NCBI GenBank assembly: GCA_037179335.1 | Contig: JAKZHN010000024.1 | Location: forward strand, 310,001 to 374,000 | Source: Cyclaneusma minus | Taxonomy: Eukaryota; Ascomycota; Leotiomycetes; Marthamycetales; Marthamycetaceae | Direction of reading: 5' to 3' | Length of the DNA stretch: 64,000 nt | Shown: positions 31,205 to 43,881 of the stretch, one piece after another | Layout of the letters: every line of letters begins with the position of its first letter | Position numbering within the stretch: position 1 is the first letter of the stretch | The notes under the pieces: generated by a model | What the model was told of the DNA's origin: nothing | Databases searched by the model: none | The model's input: the letters and a program-made list of their open reading frames with translations, nothing else | Made by a program: the position numbers and the translations under genes

Positions 31205-34200
31205 GCTGAGCGATAGTGGAGTAAAGCTCTGGAAGAAATTTGGGGACTGCGATTCAGTACTCTGGGCGGTGTCGGCGGTGTCGGCGTGGATCGACTTCAG
31301 TCGTGCGGGCGTGGTGTGGTCGCGAACATAAGGTAGGTTATAGCTCGGTTAAGGATACATGACCCAGGTGTCGAGCTGATATGGGATGGTCGTTCAGACG
31401 AAAGCCAGGCCTCGTTGCGTGCGCGTGACCGCTATCTACGTTGCAATACGTGGTCCCGCAGGTCTGGAGAGGAAGGGCAGCGTGTCAAGAGAATGGACCA
31501 CGTTGGTGCTGCAAGATGGAGCGGTCGGCCCAAAAAATCGAGTGGACGTGGGCGTTCTGGAGTGAGGTTGCCGTTTGTGGGGGAGAAGAGTTACTATGTC
31601 ACTATGTACCGCCAATCAGAACTCGGCTCAGAAGTGGAAAGCATAAATAGGCTTTGATTGGGGACACGAAATTCCCGTCACCTTCCCCTCACGTGGGAAG
31701 CTGGGGAGCTCGATCCAAAGCAGACAGATGCATCGAGCGAGTCCATGAATCGAGTTGAGAGTCAGGACGGGGCATACACACACAAGACGGTTGTTTTGGG
31801 TTGAGTGGAGGGCCTCAGATGGCGTGCAGATGCAGTGACGGCGAACGAGCGGCAGTGGTGACAGACGACAGGCAAGCGGCGGTGGTGGTCTGGAAATCTG
31901 AGAGAGCGAGGGCGTGTTTGTGTGTAGCGTGCGAATGGGGGAGGTCGAACAGCAGCGGGAGGTGTCAAGTAATTCGGGGAGCATTGGGGGGCCGCTACGA
32001 TTTTGTGCCAGTTTCTGGCCTGCCGTGGTGATGGAGAGACAGTTCAACGGCGTGGGGCACTGGGCGGCCGTTGGTCGAAGCGTTTTCTGCCTGGGCCGGG
32101 CTAAAAATTGGTGGATAGGATTTAGCGGGCTCTCCCTGGCCTGACAGAAAACTAGTAGCAAAGTGTATCCACGCACGGCGGCCCGGATGCCCCCCCCCCA
32201 GACCTTACTCCAACGGGCAAGATGCTGTCGAATGTGCCCCTTTTGGACGTACATGTAGCCGTACGGTGAACGGCTGGAATACTTGGATCGTCGCGAATAG
32301 TTCCAGGCCGTCCTAGTTATTACACATATGCAGCCCTAATAGCTCACGTCGTTTTTAATCAATTCTGTCGAGAAATGCCAACCACTCTCCAGGATGACGG
32401 ACTGTTTTGCCCCTCTCTCGCAATTCTTTCGTCATCGTCGTCGGTCAAATCATGTAATTCTCGGGATGAAGCAGAGCTGTGAGCACGACGGGGAATCATG
32501 GAGAGCCATCCTGCCTACTTGACTGACTGCGCTGTGCTCTGAATAGGAGTCATGTTCGCATTTTGCAGAGAGCGTCTTGTGGAGCGTGGACACAAGCGAT
32601 GCACGGCAGAGCAGGTCGAACGACAGCGGCAACAGCCAACGACAGCACTGAGCAGCGAGCACAACAGCGACCCTTCCTGGCCTGCCGGACGCTCTGCGGA
32701 ACGTGCGAAGTCTGGTCGAGTCCTGGCGCTGTGACAGAGATTTCCGAAGCCCGGGAAGCCGACAGGGTGCTGCTGGCTGGAAGCCCATATCAAAACGATC
32801 GCTTCATGAATCTCACCCCCGCGTCGAGGGAGTCGAGACTGAGCGTCACGGAGACTTCTGCCCTACGAGGTACCACAGAGGATTACTACCAATTTGCTAT
32901 TGCTTCCGACTGTTCCTTCGACCTTCTCTCCATCAAATCCTGCTGCAAGCGAGTCGACGACGATCCCCAATATTGAAGCGAGGCCGTGTCCAACCACATG
33001 GCATCCCAATCCGAGACTTGACCGAACGCGAAACAACACCAACTGACAACACAGCATGTCCATGATTGCGATGCTGAGGCCGAGAAGACAACACCGAGCG
33101 AGGCATCCTCGCATTAGTCGCATGGACTTCACGTGTGGGCTGATTAGGCCTCTGCGGAGTGCGGAGAAAATGCCTCGCAGGCTCTCTCACAAGTCACATA
33201 CAATCAGAGCCTTCCTTGCACTTCTGCTCCGGCCCGTCTGTCACGTCACGCTTCCCTGCTCAGTAGCGCTGAGGACCTAGGGCGAGCCGGCCAAGATGCT
33301 CTACTACTCTAGGATGCTCTGGTGTCAAGCCGTTCGATAAATCGCTCCAGCCCGTCCTTCGACCTCCAGCTGTGTGTGACGCTGCTATCTACACGACCGA
33401 GCACCGGAAGTTGACTCGGAGCGACTTCAAGAAGAGGAGCCAGCGCCCGCAGAGGCCAGCCGCCAGCGTCACCATCAATAATTCACTGACCACGACGTGG
33501 ACGAATCCCCGGGACGCAAATCCGGCTCCGTGCTTGGGAGCCTTGGCTCGCCCAAGGTCCAGGCCCGTTGGAACATAGCTTCTAGCGGACCCGTTTCCAT
33601 CTTTGGGCCGTAGATCCATGTCAGCGACAAGCACACCAGCCAACGTCCAACCGCACCAGCGGCGTCGGCGTCAACCACCAAAGTCATGATCAGGAGCAGC
33701 GCCATGGCTCATCATCAAACCGCCAACGTCCCCCCACGATCCCCCCCCCCCCCCCGCTGTCCCAGAGATCGAGGTTCCGGCGCAGCAGCAGCAACAGCAA
33801 GGAAAGCACATGGCTTGGCTGGCGACTAAGGCAACACCAAGACGCCCTGCGCTCTTCTGCGCAAGAGATTATTGCAAACAGGGTCAGCATACCGCTTTGC
33901 CATGCGGCGCGACCTGCACCTCGATTTCGCCATCGTTTGAGCCAGAATCGTGGAGGCGTTGGGAGCAAATATAACTGCGCAACGCAGCCGGTAAGGCGCG
34001 CTGTAGATATTGACCCTGGAGGCAGGTCACCAGCTGGCAGCTGCAAAATGCGCAGTTGTGACTGCGAAGCCAGCCGCCAGCAGCCAATCAATTCATGCGG
34101 TCCGCGCAAAAGGCCCTGCGGCACTCGAGTTCTCCGTGACGAGCTCACAGCTCACCGTCACAAGGAGCTTCCTGCTGCTGAAGGGCAGAGCCCGTGATCC

Positions 34201-37200
34201 TGGTTGATTGTCTCGCGTACCTGCACCGGCTGCTGCGTTGATCTGCGCCCACCAAGTCGTTGTCCAGCCCAAAAGGTCACGTCCGCTGTCTCTTTCAGGC
34301 AGAGGAAAACAATCACCGCATGAGCATGCAGCGGCAGGCCACTCGCGGCCCTCCCTCTCTTCCTCCTGTGCGCCAGCATTCTTGTCTTGCCTTGCTCCCT
34401 CCCGCCTCCCGCACCGTCTCATCTCTGCGATGTGGCTCAATTCCATCGCAGGAGAAGGGGAGATGGCGGTATGACCTCACTTGACATCCGCATCTTTCTT
34501 TTCCTTTCCTCGCATATCCCATTTCTTGCCTTGTTATTGGCTCAGAACAGCGAGGAGGAGAAATCTCTTGCGTCGCAAATGCAGTTTGCAAAATGCGCGC
34601 CCTGCGTCCCTCACGACCCAACAATCGAGTTGGCCCGAGCTGGAGCAGCATCAACCTTCGCTCCCGCTGCAGGCCGCGGATCCAATTGGCTTCGTCTCTC
34701 CCGCCTTTTGCTTGCTGCAGGGGTCGGGGAGATCCCGGTAGGGTGCCTGGCGCTTGAGCTGCTTTAGAATTTAGACTGCCGAGCCACGAGAGAAGATTCA
34801 ATTCACAGATGTCACTTGTATCGTCTACGGCGAGGGATACGAACTGTTTGCGCAGATGAACCACACTCCCTGACCTCCCAGCCTCTCGCTTTTGCGTGAT
34901 GCCCCTCCGGTCCTCTATTCAAGGGGATGCGTTGGCAAATTGTCAAAAACCGATGTAGCGAAACAGAGTGGTATCCCAACTGCATTTTCGGTACGTGACC
35001 GGTCCGAGGCGCTTCTCAGACTTCGATACGGCAACCAAATCGGCAATGTCTGTACGTCAACAAAGAGCACGGGCTCCAGCGAGTTTATCGATTTCGTCGT
35101 TTGTTGATTTCGTCGTTTATTGACAGTTCAATAGTGATGCGTATTATTACTATTAGTCTTACTGACCGGCTAAGCCGAGAGCTGGCAGTTGATCGGCGTT
35201 TCGAACCTTCTCCGCCATGAACGCTCCAAGACGGTTTGTGTCCAAGTAGATCTTGAGGAAAGCCCCAGATCCAAGTGGCGCGCTACTGTACTAGACACTA
35301 GACCAAGATGCCGTTACTCTATTATTCCACAACTACTAAGAGTGGGGGGGTTCAAAAGGTCCGAAGACTACTGGAGCCTCTAAGCAGGTTTCCACGATTG
35401 ATGGCATATGTATTATTTCATGCGGATCAGACATGAGGCTCCAAAACAAGGTCCTCGCTTCCACACTCATGATTAATCTTCTCCACAGCGGCGCCCGACT
35501 CGACGAAACATAGAGGAGTTCCACAACAAGGAAGATTGTTTCAACCATCTCGAACAGATTCATGAAATGTCAAAGCCGTCCTGGTTCCGGTCATGACGGA
35601 CAGCATTTGAAACAGCCTACCTCGGTATTTCACCGCCGGAGAATACTAACGAAGCCCCATTTCACCACCACGATTCAGGTTTTTCCGGCAATAAGACTTG
35701 GAGATATCAGGTGAAATCACTGGAATTATTTACATGACATGGAACTTCACTACTTCCCGAAAAACGTCCGGATCTTGTACTAATAGAAGGTGGATATCAA
35801 CTAACGGTTTGTGCCAACAGCAGATCATGATATCATACAACAAAAGCTTCCCCTCATCGTATTCCTGCATCGATCACTTGTACTCCACGTACAACTCTGT
35901 GACGGTTTGTTGGGAATTGCGAATTCGAGAACTGAGAAACATGTGGTCTGCCCGATAGAGAAACCGTTACACTCCTTCGTCCGAAGCCTGCAGCACAAAA
36001 CCGCCGTTTTCTTTTTGGAGCTTCACTCACATCACCGGCAACTGCTGAAATACGAGTACAGAATTCACGTACATGTAACGCAAAGCCAGAAGAAGCACAG
36101 ATCGTCAGGCTGTCAACATTGCGGTTCGTCATTTGCAAGCCTGAAAGTCTGAATGGTGACCTTGTCACCTTGCTCAAGTTGCTTCCCAACGGTCTTTCTC
36201 TTCACTCCTATAGACAAGGGACAATCATGGCGCTGCAAGTGCAATATACTCAACATGCAATTTGCAGGAGCTGACGGCCGTTTGTGTAGTCTCGACAGGG
36301 GCACTTCGGGATTTTCGCTGATCGCTGATCATGGACTCGCAAATTGAACGTCTTTCTGCAGGTACGACGGTGGCATGGTGCGCACGGGATAGCATCATTA
36401 GCATGAGCCAGCTTCCTCATTGGATTTCTTATCCGAGCTTCCATGCTTCCAAAAATCGCTCCGCGGTCGTATCGTGGCTAGCACAAGTCGAATCTGGACC
36501 GCGGCTGGAGCTATCCTAGCTCAGCTAGAGTAGCTAGCTAGGTGAGCTATCACGATGTCACCCTACCGGACCCGACAGCCTCAGCCCACGCCTTTAGCTT
36601 GGTGTTGTCTTTATGTATGACATGATAGGCTGATAGCTGGTACCTAGTGACGGATTAAATTGAAGACCAGCTCGTCCAACGGCACGAGCTCAGGAAATTG
36701 AAAACGGCGTTGGTGTGTAACCCGCCGAGGCGTTGGTGTCATGGTCACTCCCATTTCTTCTCTCCGCCACCCGTCGGTGAAGGCCTCGGACTTTACTCAA
36801 AAAGAGACTAACAAGTAACAAACAATCATATAATCCCACAAACCACAAATGTCAGCGGAAGAAGTGAGAGCAATGGCCACAACAAGAACAATCCTCACTG
36901 GTCACCGTCTGCTTACCCCGGCTTCCCTCTTTCCCGGGACCATGAATGAAGATGCTCTACACCGCACTCTAAACCCGCACTACAACATGACCCCCAAAAG
37001 CCGACCAAGTCAAGTCGTAGGTAAAATATGACAATACCTGTCGACAACAAGATCCTCAAAACTGATCTCCCATCCCGCTCTCACACGGCATGATCACGAG
37101 AACATGGACATTGGGCAATTCCAGCAAGCAACAAATACAAATCACATCCCGCAGCCATCGCGGGTATTTCCCCAGCTTCCTCGAACCCAAAAAATAATTC

Positions 37201-39504
37201 TTCAGGGACTAAAAATTGAGCGGCTCGTTCTGGCGGCTTGCGCATTGTTACACTTTGCAGATCCTCCTCGTAGATTCGAGTCGTTAGGTACGAAGTTACG
37301 CTGAAGGGTTGGGCACGGGCTGGCTGTACTTACCATCCGCGGGGGCGAAGGAGCGGGCTGGACTGTTCGAGCCGCTCCGTCCGTCCCGTTGCACATCGTT
37401 TTGGAGTGGCGAAAATACGACGCTGGGCTGATCCTGAGGGAGTAGAGAATTCGAATGTCCGGGGTTATTGGATGCCGTGTTGAAGATGTGCGTAACTGTG
37501 AAACCCCTGATGGCGGGGGATGGCCGGGTGGGAGGATGGTGTCACGGTGTTGAGGCTGAACTCGAGGAACGCCCTTTGGCTTTTTCTTTGCGTACTGGCT
37601 ACGAAGACATGAAATGGGATTGCTCGTGAACACTGAAACGTACCTAGGTATACTTCTTCATGGAGTACGAATAGGATCACTACCCCGAGCTGACGCTGGA
37701 GGCCGTGGGGGTTGGGAACTGTTTGAATTGAGGCTTTGAGAAGAGCAAAATGCTGCTTCCAGTTGACGTCTGATGGTTCAAGTCTTAACTCTTCGAGGCC
37801 TCATGAACTTTTAGAATGCCGTGCCTTATTCATTCACCTTGTCTCTCCCAATAATAATACCCATATTCTTGGTATATAGATCTTAGTCGGCAACAACGTC
37901 ATGAAGCAATGTAAGGGAGGCTGGAACATCTTGGTTTGATGATCATTGATCGTTTAGGAGGACCCAACGGAGTCAGCTCCGCTCGGAGTTAGAATCGAGT
38001 TCAAATCAGCTTCACTTACCAGTTACCCCCAGCCTGCAAAGGCTTTCCCCTTTCGCGTTCGTCGATAGTTCTACTTCTTTTCCAGCCTCCTCATATTTGT
38101 AGTTGCCGACCCCTGTCATTTCTCGGAGAGATAAGGCATCCATGATTTTCAATTCCTAAATCCGCATACCAAAAGAAAACTGCTAAAATCGAGGAAAGCT
38201 ACTATTTTCCCCACTTCTTGCCGAGCTATCCTTACTGCTTGATGATGATACGGAACTTGGAGAAGAAGTTTCAAAACTTCCAGCTCATGTTGTCGATTCC
38301 TAAACAGGAAAAAGCATGCCAACCTTACGGTCCGGGCTTTGGTGGAGTTAGGTGGTCGTATTCAATCTTTCCTAACCGCTCTGCCAACGAACTGGTTTCT
38401 TGGGACATGGGACTTAATACTGAGTATTGGAAAATTCTTGCTCGCTCAACCTGGTATATACTAGAATTTCTAAAAATGCCCCTGTGACGCAACTTAAGGT
38501 ACCATGGTTCATGAATTTCGCTTAGGTCTATAGTATAGCCAACATCCCCCACTACTATCCTCCAACAAGACAGGAAACGGGCACCTATCACCACGTCACC
38601 ACCAAGCATTCTACCCACAATTCCACGATTCCAAATCCCCAAGACTGACAGTGACGAGTCAGTCCAGAACGCCAGTCCAACCAACCAGCTCCTCGGAATT
38701 CTCATCCGCCCCTACCAAAGAACTAGTATCACCACATTCCGCAAACTAAGTTCACGGCTTGATATAGCACGACACCACCAGCAGTCACAACTCAGTCCGC
38801 GGTATGCGGGTCCCGACGCCATGGCGTTGCTGTACCCGCGAGCTAAGTGTCGGAGTGTAACATGAAGCTCCATGCTTTTCACTTTGCAGACTACAAGACT
38901 ATCAAGACGCATCCAGACTCTCGGTGGTAGAGGTGATATCGGGACTATGTCTAAGTGGTGACGGGTTGATGCTATGATCGTCCGGCCTATAGGTACTCTG
39001 CCACTTCGCTCTCGGCCCGTCGCTAGTTTTGGAACGAATGTCGAAAATAAATTATCAACTGATATGAGTTCGAGATCCGTGTCAAGCTGGCTGTTGGGAC
39101 TCGCAGGTGAAAATCGAACATGGACCTCGCTCTTTTATGTCCATTCTTGCGTGCACCAATGAACTTCATGTATTCTGTCACAACCGAATTCTATGCAAGA
39201 CCCGGGTTGGCTACCAGGGACCGCTGATCCCAGGCATTTTCGGGTCGCTATTTCAACATGGTCTACACTGAAGCTTGAAGTTCCTGATGCCATTTCTCAA
39301 GCTTTAAGCTCAAGCCCAGGGGTCCAAGCTGACTTGAAGATCTAGCTCTCACCTCAAATTCAAATTACCACTACCAGAGTATGCTTTCCTGGGAGCTTCC
39401 GGCCACGCGTCCAGGGATCTTGGATCTGATAGCGATATGATTACGCAAGCGATGTGTGCAAGCATCTAATCACCTATCCTGGTAGACAAGCAGCCGCAGC
39501 TCAC
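31205..39504. other. 8.3-kb stretch without a supported gene
   Basis: Both strands carry many short open frames, but they lack family motifs and coherent splice sets, and several start at non-ATG codons. The base composition is not obviously AT-rich, so this does not look like heavily mutated transposon sequence. Details seen are a run of 15 C at 33741-33755, a tRNA-like A-box in reverse orientation near 35300, and palindromic CTAGCT runs at 36515-36545. It may hold long UTRs, noncoding RNA or diverged genes. I cannot tell which. Confidence 0.4.
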
Positions 39505-41806
39505 TCAAATCCAATACCGCGACCAAATAGCTCGCTCTTCTTCCGTACCTTGGAACTGTGCAAAAAAGTCAGCAACAATAGTTCGAAGTCAAGGTATCCA
39601 TCTTGAAAAGAGTTTCACCAAGCTCTCCTAGAGGCAGATACTGTTGTGTGCGGATCATCATGAACTTCGTGGGGAAAAGGGGATGGAGTAGTGCAAGCTC
39701 GATGGATGGACTGGGGTGCTTACTTTGAAGTCCACTTCTACGATATCCTGGAATCCTTCCTCTGTAGTGGGCTTCTTGTGTCGTGAGGTAAATCCTGTGA
39801 ATGCAATTTTTGGCAGTAGCGATCGTTTCTCGGGATTCATCTGTTGATTCGGTTTTTTTAGATTCGTATACAGACACTACATTCCATGTAGCGGTATACC
39901 GATACATCATGATCCACAATTAGGTGGCATAGAGCTGAGTCGCTTCCTTGCCGTGTGGCGGGAGGGTCAAACATAAGACGAGTCCCAGCGGACGGTGAGG
40001 GACAAGAAAGGAAAGGAGCAGTACGGAGGGGCATGAAGGAAGAAAAAAGGGCGACATTGGAGAGTGATGGAAGAAACTGTCGAAGAAACTCACCGAGATG
40101 TTCAGAGCACGAACAGCATCGTTGTGCTCACAGAGTATTGCAGGAGCAGTGAATAGCACGCATCGGATTGGCACATTATGCTTCTTAGCCAGCTTAATCC
40201 AGTAGGCACGAGTGTCGGGATCAGCGTTCGTGTTATCTGAGAATACAAATTAGACATCAGATGTGCTTGACGGGGGGATTGGTTTGGAGAATGGTCTCAC
40301 CGATAGCTACGGAAGTGCCTGTTGCAAGGGCTTCATCCGCTACTTTCAGACATTTGTCGCGCTATTGTAAGGTTAGAATAAACTTCATGGGGTGATGACA
40401 AAGATCAAGAACACGGATTGATGACCGTAGAGCCAACGTACAGTTTTGAGGGTGTCTTGGTTGATGCGAACGTATTCCAGGGGCTGCAAATATTTCCAGT
40501 AGAAACTGGACTTTCCACTCCCTGGACTCCCACAGAAGAGGACTATGTCTTGCCTGTTCTTTTTATCGTAGACGACAGGCGCTTCCAGCAAGTTAGCTTT
40601 GTCATAGTCTCCTCCGAGTAAATTGAGCTGATATTTGTTATACATACTAGACGATGCTCCATCCTCGAGATTTTCGATGTACTTGGCTGGTTCGAAAGAT
40701 CGCTCGAAGGCTCTCGGATTCGCTTTCAAGAAGTATTCTTCGGGTGTAAGAAATTTGATACCAACGTTGTGGGCGAAATCCCTTCATTTGAACCGATACG
40801 ATTAGCTCATGCAAAACGACCCTCATAGAAGTGCCCGAAGCACAACTCACCTGTCAGAACAAGCAAAATCTTTGTTCGACCCAGCTCCTGCCATACGACC
40901 TCCCGCATCACCAACGAAGAACGATTCCGACAAGTCAATTGGATTTGATGGTTCGTTGAGGTCGTAGTCATCCAATAATTCCCTCCACATCCCCGGTCTC
41001 GGCTTGCGATAGATGTCTTTCTCAGTAGCCGCATAGATGGAAACAGGCAAGTCCAACGAGCTCAACACAGCCAATACCTTAGTTTTGAAAGTACCGACTC
41101 GTGACGTGAGGGATTTCGGAATTTTTGCTTTTGGATCAGGTCGTAGTGTCAGGCCGGCTTGGTTGCTGACGATGACGACAAGGTATCCATCTTCTTGGTA
41201 CAGCTTCCTCAGCACTCCGGGAACTGACGGATGCCACCATTTCCAGTCTTGGGCATCTGATGCATGCTTCTTGCCTGATGAGGGCTGGATGAGGGTGCCG
41301 TCCTGCAGAGCTATTAGCACGTGACACCAAATACTGAGGAATGGAAACGGACGAAATCGAAAGCTGCAATCTTTCTTCTGACGACAGGCTTGTCATCTGA
41401 TGCCTCCGGGCTATATTTTCCGACGAGCAGCGTGGGGGGCGTATCGTCATCAGGGGCTCGTTCTTGCCATGTGGTCTTCTCGGGAGCCTTCTGAGACGTG
41501 GGTGTGAAGAATGACGCGATGGCAGTTTCTGAGAAATATTAGTAACTGGTGGACTTTGCAACATAGAGAAGTTTAGCCCTCACTGGTAGTCGTAGATTGA
41601 ACTTGGACTTTGCGTTTCAAAGGGGGCGGCGATACAGATTCATTTCTCGTCAATTTCCGTTTCCCAGGGTTTCCTGAGTTGCCCACGACAGCTTCTTTGG
41701 CACCGACGGCCTCGTCCTTGATCTTTTCGGCGACATCCTTCTCCTTTCCACCCTTTGTGCGATCCAGAATAGCAGCGGCAGCCTTCTCGGCTTTGGCGTC
41801 GGTCAT
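39505..41806 (-). CDS. pnk1: Bifunctional polynucleotide 5'-kinase / 3'-phosphatase (PNKP)
   Basis: Eight exons: 41806..41584, 41528..41353, 41302..40851, 40781..40442, 40361..40301, 40236..40094, 39840..39724 and 39555..39505. They give 520 aa with all phases closing. The protein repairs DNA ends by removing 3'-phosphates and adding 5'-phosphates. The N-terminal 75 residues are basic (KRKLTRNESVSPPPLKRK) and lack an FHA domain. The HAD phosphatase motif DFDGTL spans intron 2 (Asp132, Asp134), followed by VIVSNQAG, YRKPRPGMW and FFVGDAGGR. The kinase P-loop GSPGSGKS lies near residue 370, then AIDNTNADPDTRAYWI and PIRCVLFTAP. The C-terminus is EGFQDIVEVDFKFQGTEEER ending YWI. Residues 75-82 (KTAIASFF) resemble a PCNA-binding PIP box. 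It is nuclear by inference. Confidence 0.92.
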
Positions 41807-42885
41807 TATGACTCGTCGCCAGACACCGATCAGAGGACGTCTAAGAGCCAGAATGGTGTGAAGCTAGGCTTCTTGGGTACTGATCGAATCGAGAATGAGC
41901 TAGGTCGACTTTAATGAATAATGATGCGTCCAGAATGATCCGATATGGAGAGGATTGCAAACTCTCGGCGCGAAGAACAGACGCGTGGTCACGTGATAGA
42001 TCATCAAAGAATCGCTCGGCCTTGAAACAAGGGGTGGATCAAGAATCGCGATTTAGATTGTTCAGACGTGTCGAGTCCTGTCGACTCGGAGCAAGCCTCT
42101 CCAATATTGGATGTTGTGCCGCTGAGGAGGATCTCTTTCAAGTATGGAACGTCTGGTGGCTCGCGCCTTCCGCGTCTTGGTGTTGGTCGCTATGTGCACG
42201 GTGAGATTCTCTGCCTGAGATGCAAGGCCACAGTTCTGGCAGCGCACGAGGGTCTGGTGAACTATGTACACGTACCCCTGAATCAAAGCATTCGTCAGGT
42301 AAACCTCACGAAACTAGATATTTTAGGTCATAAAAGCAGTTCTGAACTTCTGGATTGCACATCAGTCATCATTATCAACATTCAACAACGTTAACGAATA
42401 ATGAGCCTACTGGGCCATGAACATTCTGATCGACAGTGATCGTAAGTATGGGCCAATGGCTGCATCTTGATCACTGGCGGCTGTTCACCCAGAGTATAAC
42501 TCCGAAAAACCATCACTTTTGGACTGTCCCACTGGGTTTTTGGCATTTAAGGGTCGGCGATAACCCCGGCCACAATTCAAGTTCGGCTTTTGGCGTCCAT
42601 GTACATTGTACGACGACGGAGGTATCTGTGTATCTCCCTCCAAAGTCCGAAGGCATTAATAATTGAAAGATCAAGGATCGAATACGGTATATAAGGAGGA
42701 CAGATTCGCACTGTACCTATGCATGTGATTTGTATCGATTTGAATCATCCAAACAAGCCAAACTCCTTTTGTCTCCTTAACTCCTTGCTTCCAAATTTTG
42801 TTGCTCAGCTTCATCTTCAACTTCACTTAGCCCTTCATCTTAGAAGACGTTTACAGAAGTCCAAGTACCAATCATCAAAATCATA
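41807..42885. promoter_or_regulatory. Divergent intergenic region between pnk1 and the SDR gene
   Basis: This 1.1-kb region contains TATATAAG at 42688-42695, about 190 bp before the SDR start, with a CT-rich leader after it (42755-42835). An open frame near 42068-42394 begins at GTG and has no recognised motif. No gene is annotated. Confidence 0.45.
42688..42695 (+). promoter_or_regulatory. TATA box of the SDR gene
   Basis: TATATAAG sits about 190 bp upstream of the ATG at 42886 and is followed by a pyrimidine-rich leader, the usual layout of a regulated fungal promoter. No other TATA match is as well placed for this gene. Confidence 0.45.
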
Positions 42886-43854
42886 ATGCCTCAATTCGGC
42901 TTCACCACCAAAGCCCAAGATGTCGTCGCTGCATTCCCAGACCAAATCCAAGGCCGTACATTTCTCATCACCGGTGCCTCCGTAGGCGGCCTCGGCGCCC
43001 ACACAGCCCTCTCCCTCGCCGCCGCAAAGCCAGCCCAGCTCATTCTCCTCGGCCGCACCGAATCCAAGATCTCTCCCATCACTGAAGAAATCAAGCATAT
43101 CAGTCCTTCCACCACCGCACGCTTCATCCCCCTAGACCTCGCTTCCTATCCCTCAGTCCGCAACGCCGCCTCCACCATCCTCTCAGACCCCTCGATCCCC
43201 AAAATCGACGTCCTGATCAACAATGCCGGAATCATGGCCGTGAAAACCTTCACCCTGACAGAAGCCGGCGTCGAATGCCAATTCGGCGCTAATCACGTGG
43301 GCCACTTCCTTCTCACAAACCTCCTGATGCCTAAGATCCTCGCTGCAGCTCCCGATGCCCGTATTGTCAACGTCTCATCATTAGGCTGGGGACTTGGCGA
43401 GTTTCGTGGCAAAGACTATAATTTTAACAACGGCGAGTCGTACAACCCATGGGCGGCTTATGGACAGTCCAAAACGGCAAATATCTTGTTTTCGGTGTCT
43501 TTGGATGAGAAGTTGAAGGCAAAGGGTGTCAAGGCGTATGCTTTGCATCCGGGGCATATCACGGATGGTACGCAGACGAACTTGGGGACGCATGTGGAGG
43601 CGAGCGACTGGCCACCTGTAGTGCAGATGTTTGTCGAGAGAGGATTTCAGGGTACGCCGGGTGCGAAAAGTATTGAGACGGGATGTGCGACTACGGTTGC
43701 GGCGGCAATTAGCCCGGAGTTGGAGGGGGCGTCGGGGAAGTTTCTGGATGATTGTCAGGTCGCGGAGGTTTTTCAATATGCGAAAGATCCGAAGATTGCG
43801 GAGGAGTTGTGGGAGCTGAGTGAGGAGTTAGTGGGAGAGAAGTTTACTTACTAG
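42886..43854 (+). CDS. Short-chain dehydrogenase/reductase
   Basis: A single exon encodes 322 aa. The classical SDR elements are present: cofactor loop TGASVGGLG (about residue 29-37), acidic motif LDLAS, NNAG at about 111-114, catalytic Ser in IVNVSSLGWG, and the YGQSK active site (Tyr and Lys, near residue 200). The C-terminal half (ALHPGHITDGTQTNLGTHVE) is of the retinol-dehydrogenase/WW-oxidoreductase-like type. Arg in LLGRTES after beta-2 suggests NADPH preference. The substrate is unknown. The gene ends 27 bp from the end of the convergent HET gene. The 5' half is C-rich at third positions and the 3' half G-rich, a visible switch in codon use near 43420. Confidence 0.9.
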   Translation: MPQFGFTTKAQDVVAAFPDQIQGRTFLITGASVGGLGAHTALSLAAAKPAQLILLGRTESKISPITEEIKHISPSTTARFIPLDLASYPSVRNAASTILSDPSIPKIDVLINNAGIMAVKTFTLTEAGVECQFGANHVGHFLLTNLLMPKILAAAPDARIVNVSSLGWGLGEFRGKDYNFNNGESYNPWAAYGQSKTANILFSVSLDEKLKAKGVKAYALHPGHITDGTQTNLGTHVEASDWPPVVQMFVERGFQGTPGAKSIETGCATTVAAAISPELEGASGKFLDDCQVAEVFQYAKDPKIAEELWELSEELVGEKFTY

Positions 43855-43881
43855 TGTCGATGTTTGATTGGCGGTTTGGTG

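Noticed and set aside
31628..32254. 208-codon minus-strand frame
   Set aside because: Start is far from any family signature and the composition (many Cys, Pro, Leu, Arg) looks like non-coding GC-rich sequence.
33741..33755. Run of 15 C
   Set aside because: A simple homopolymer; of interest only as a possible sequencing or assembly weak point.
34313..34864. 183-codon minus-strand frame in the gene-poor interval
   Set aside because: No motif, and overlapping plus-strand frames of similar length show that this is a low-stop GC-rich segment.
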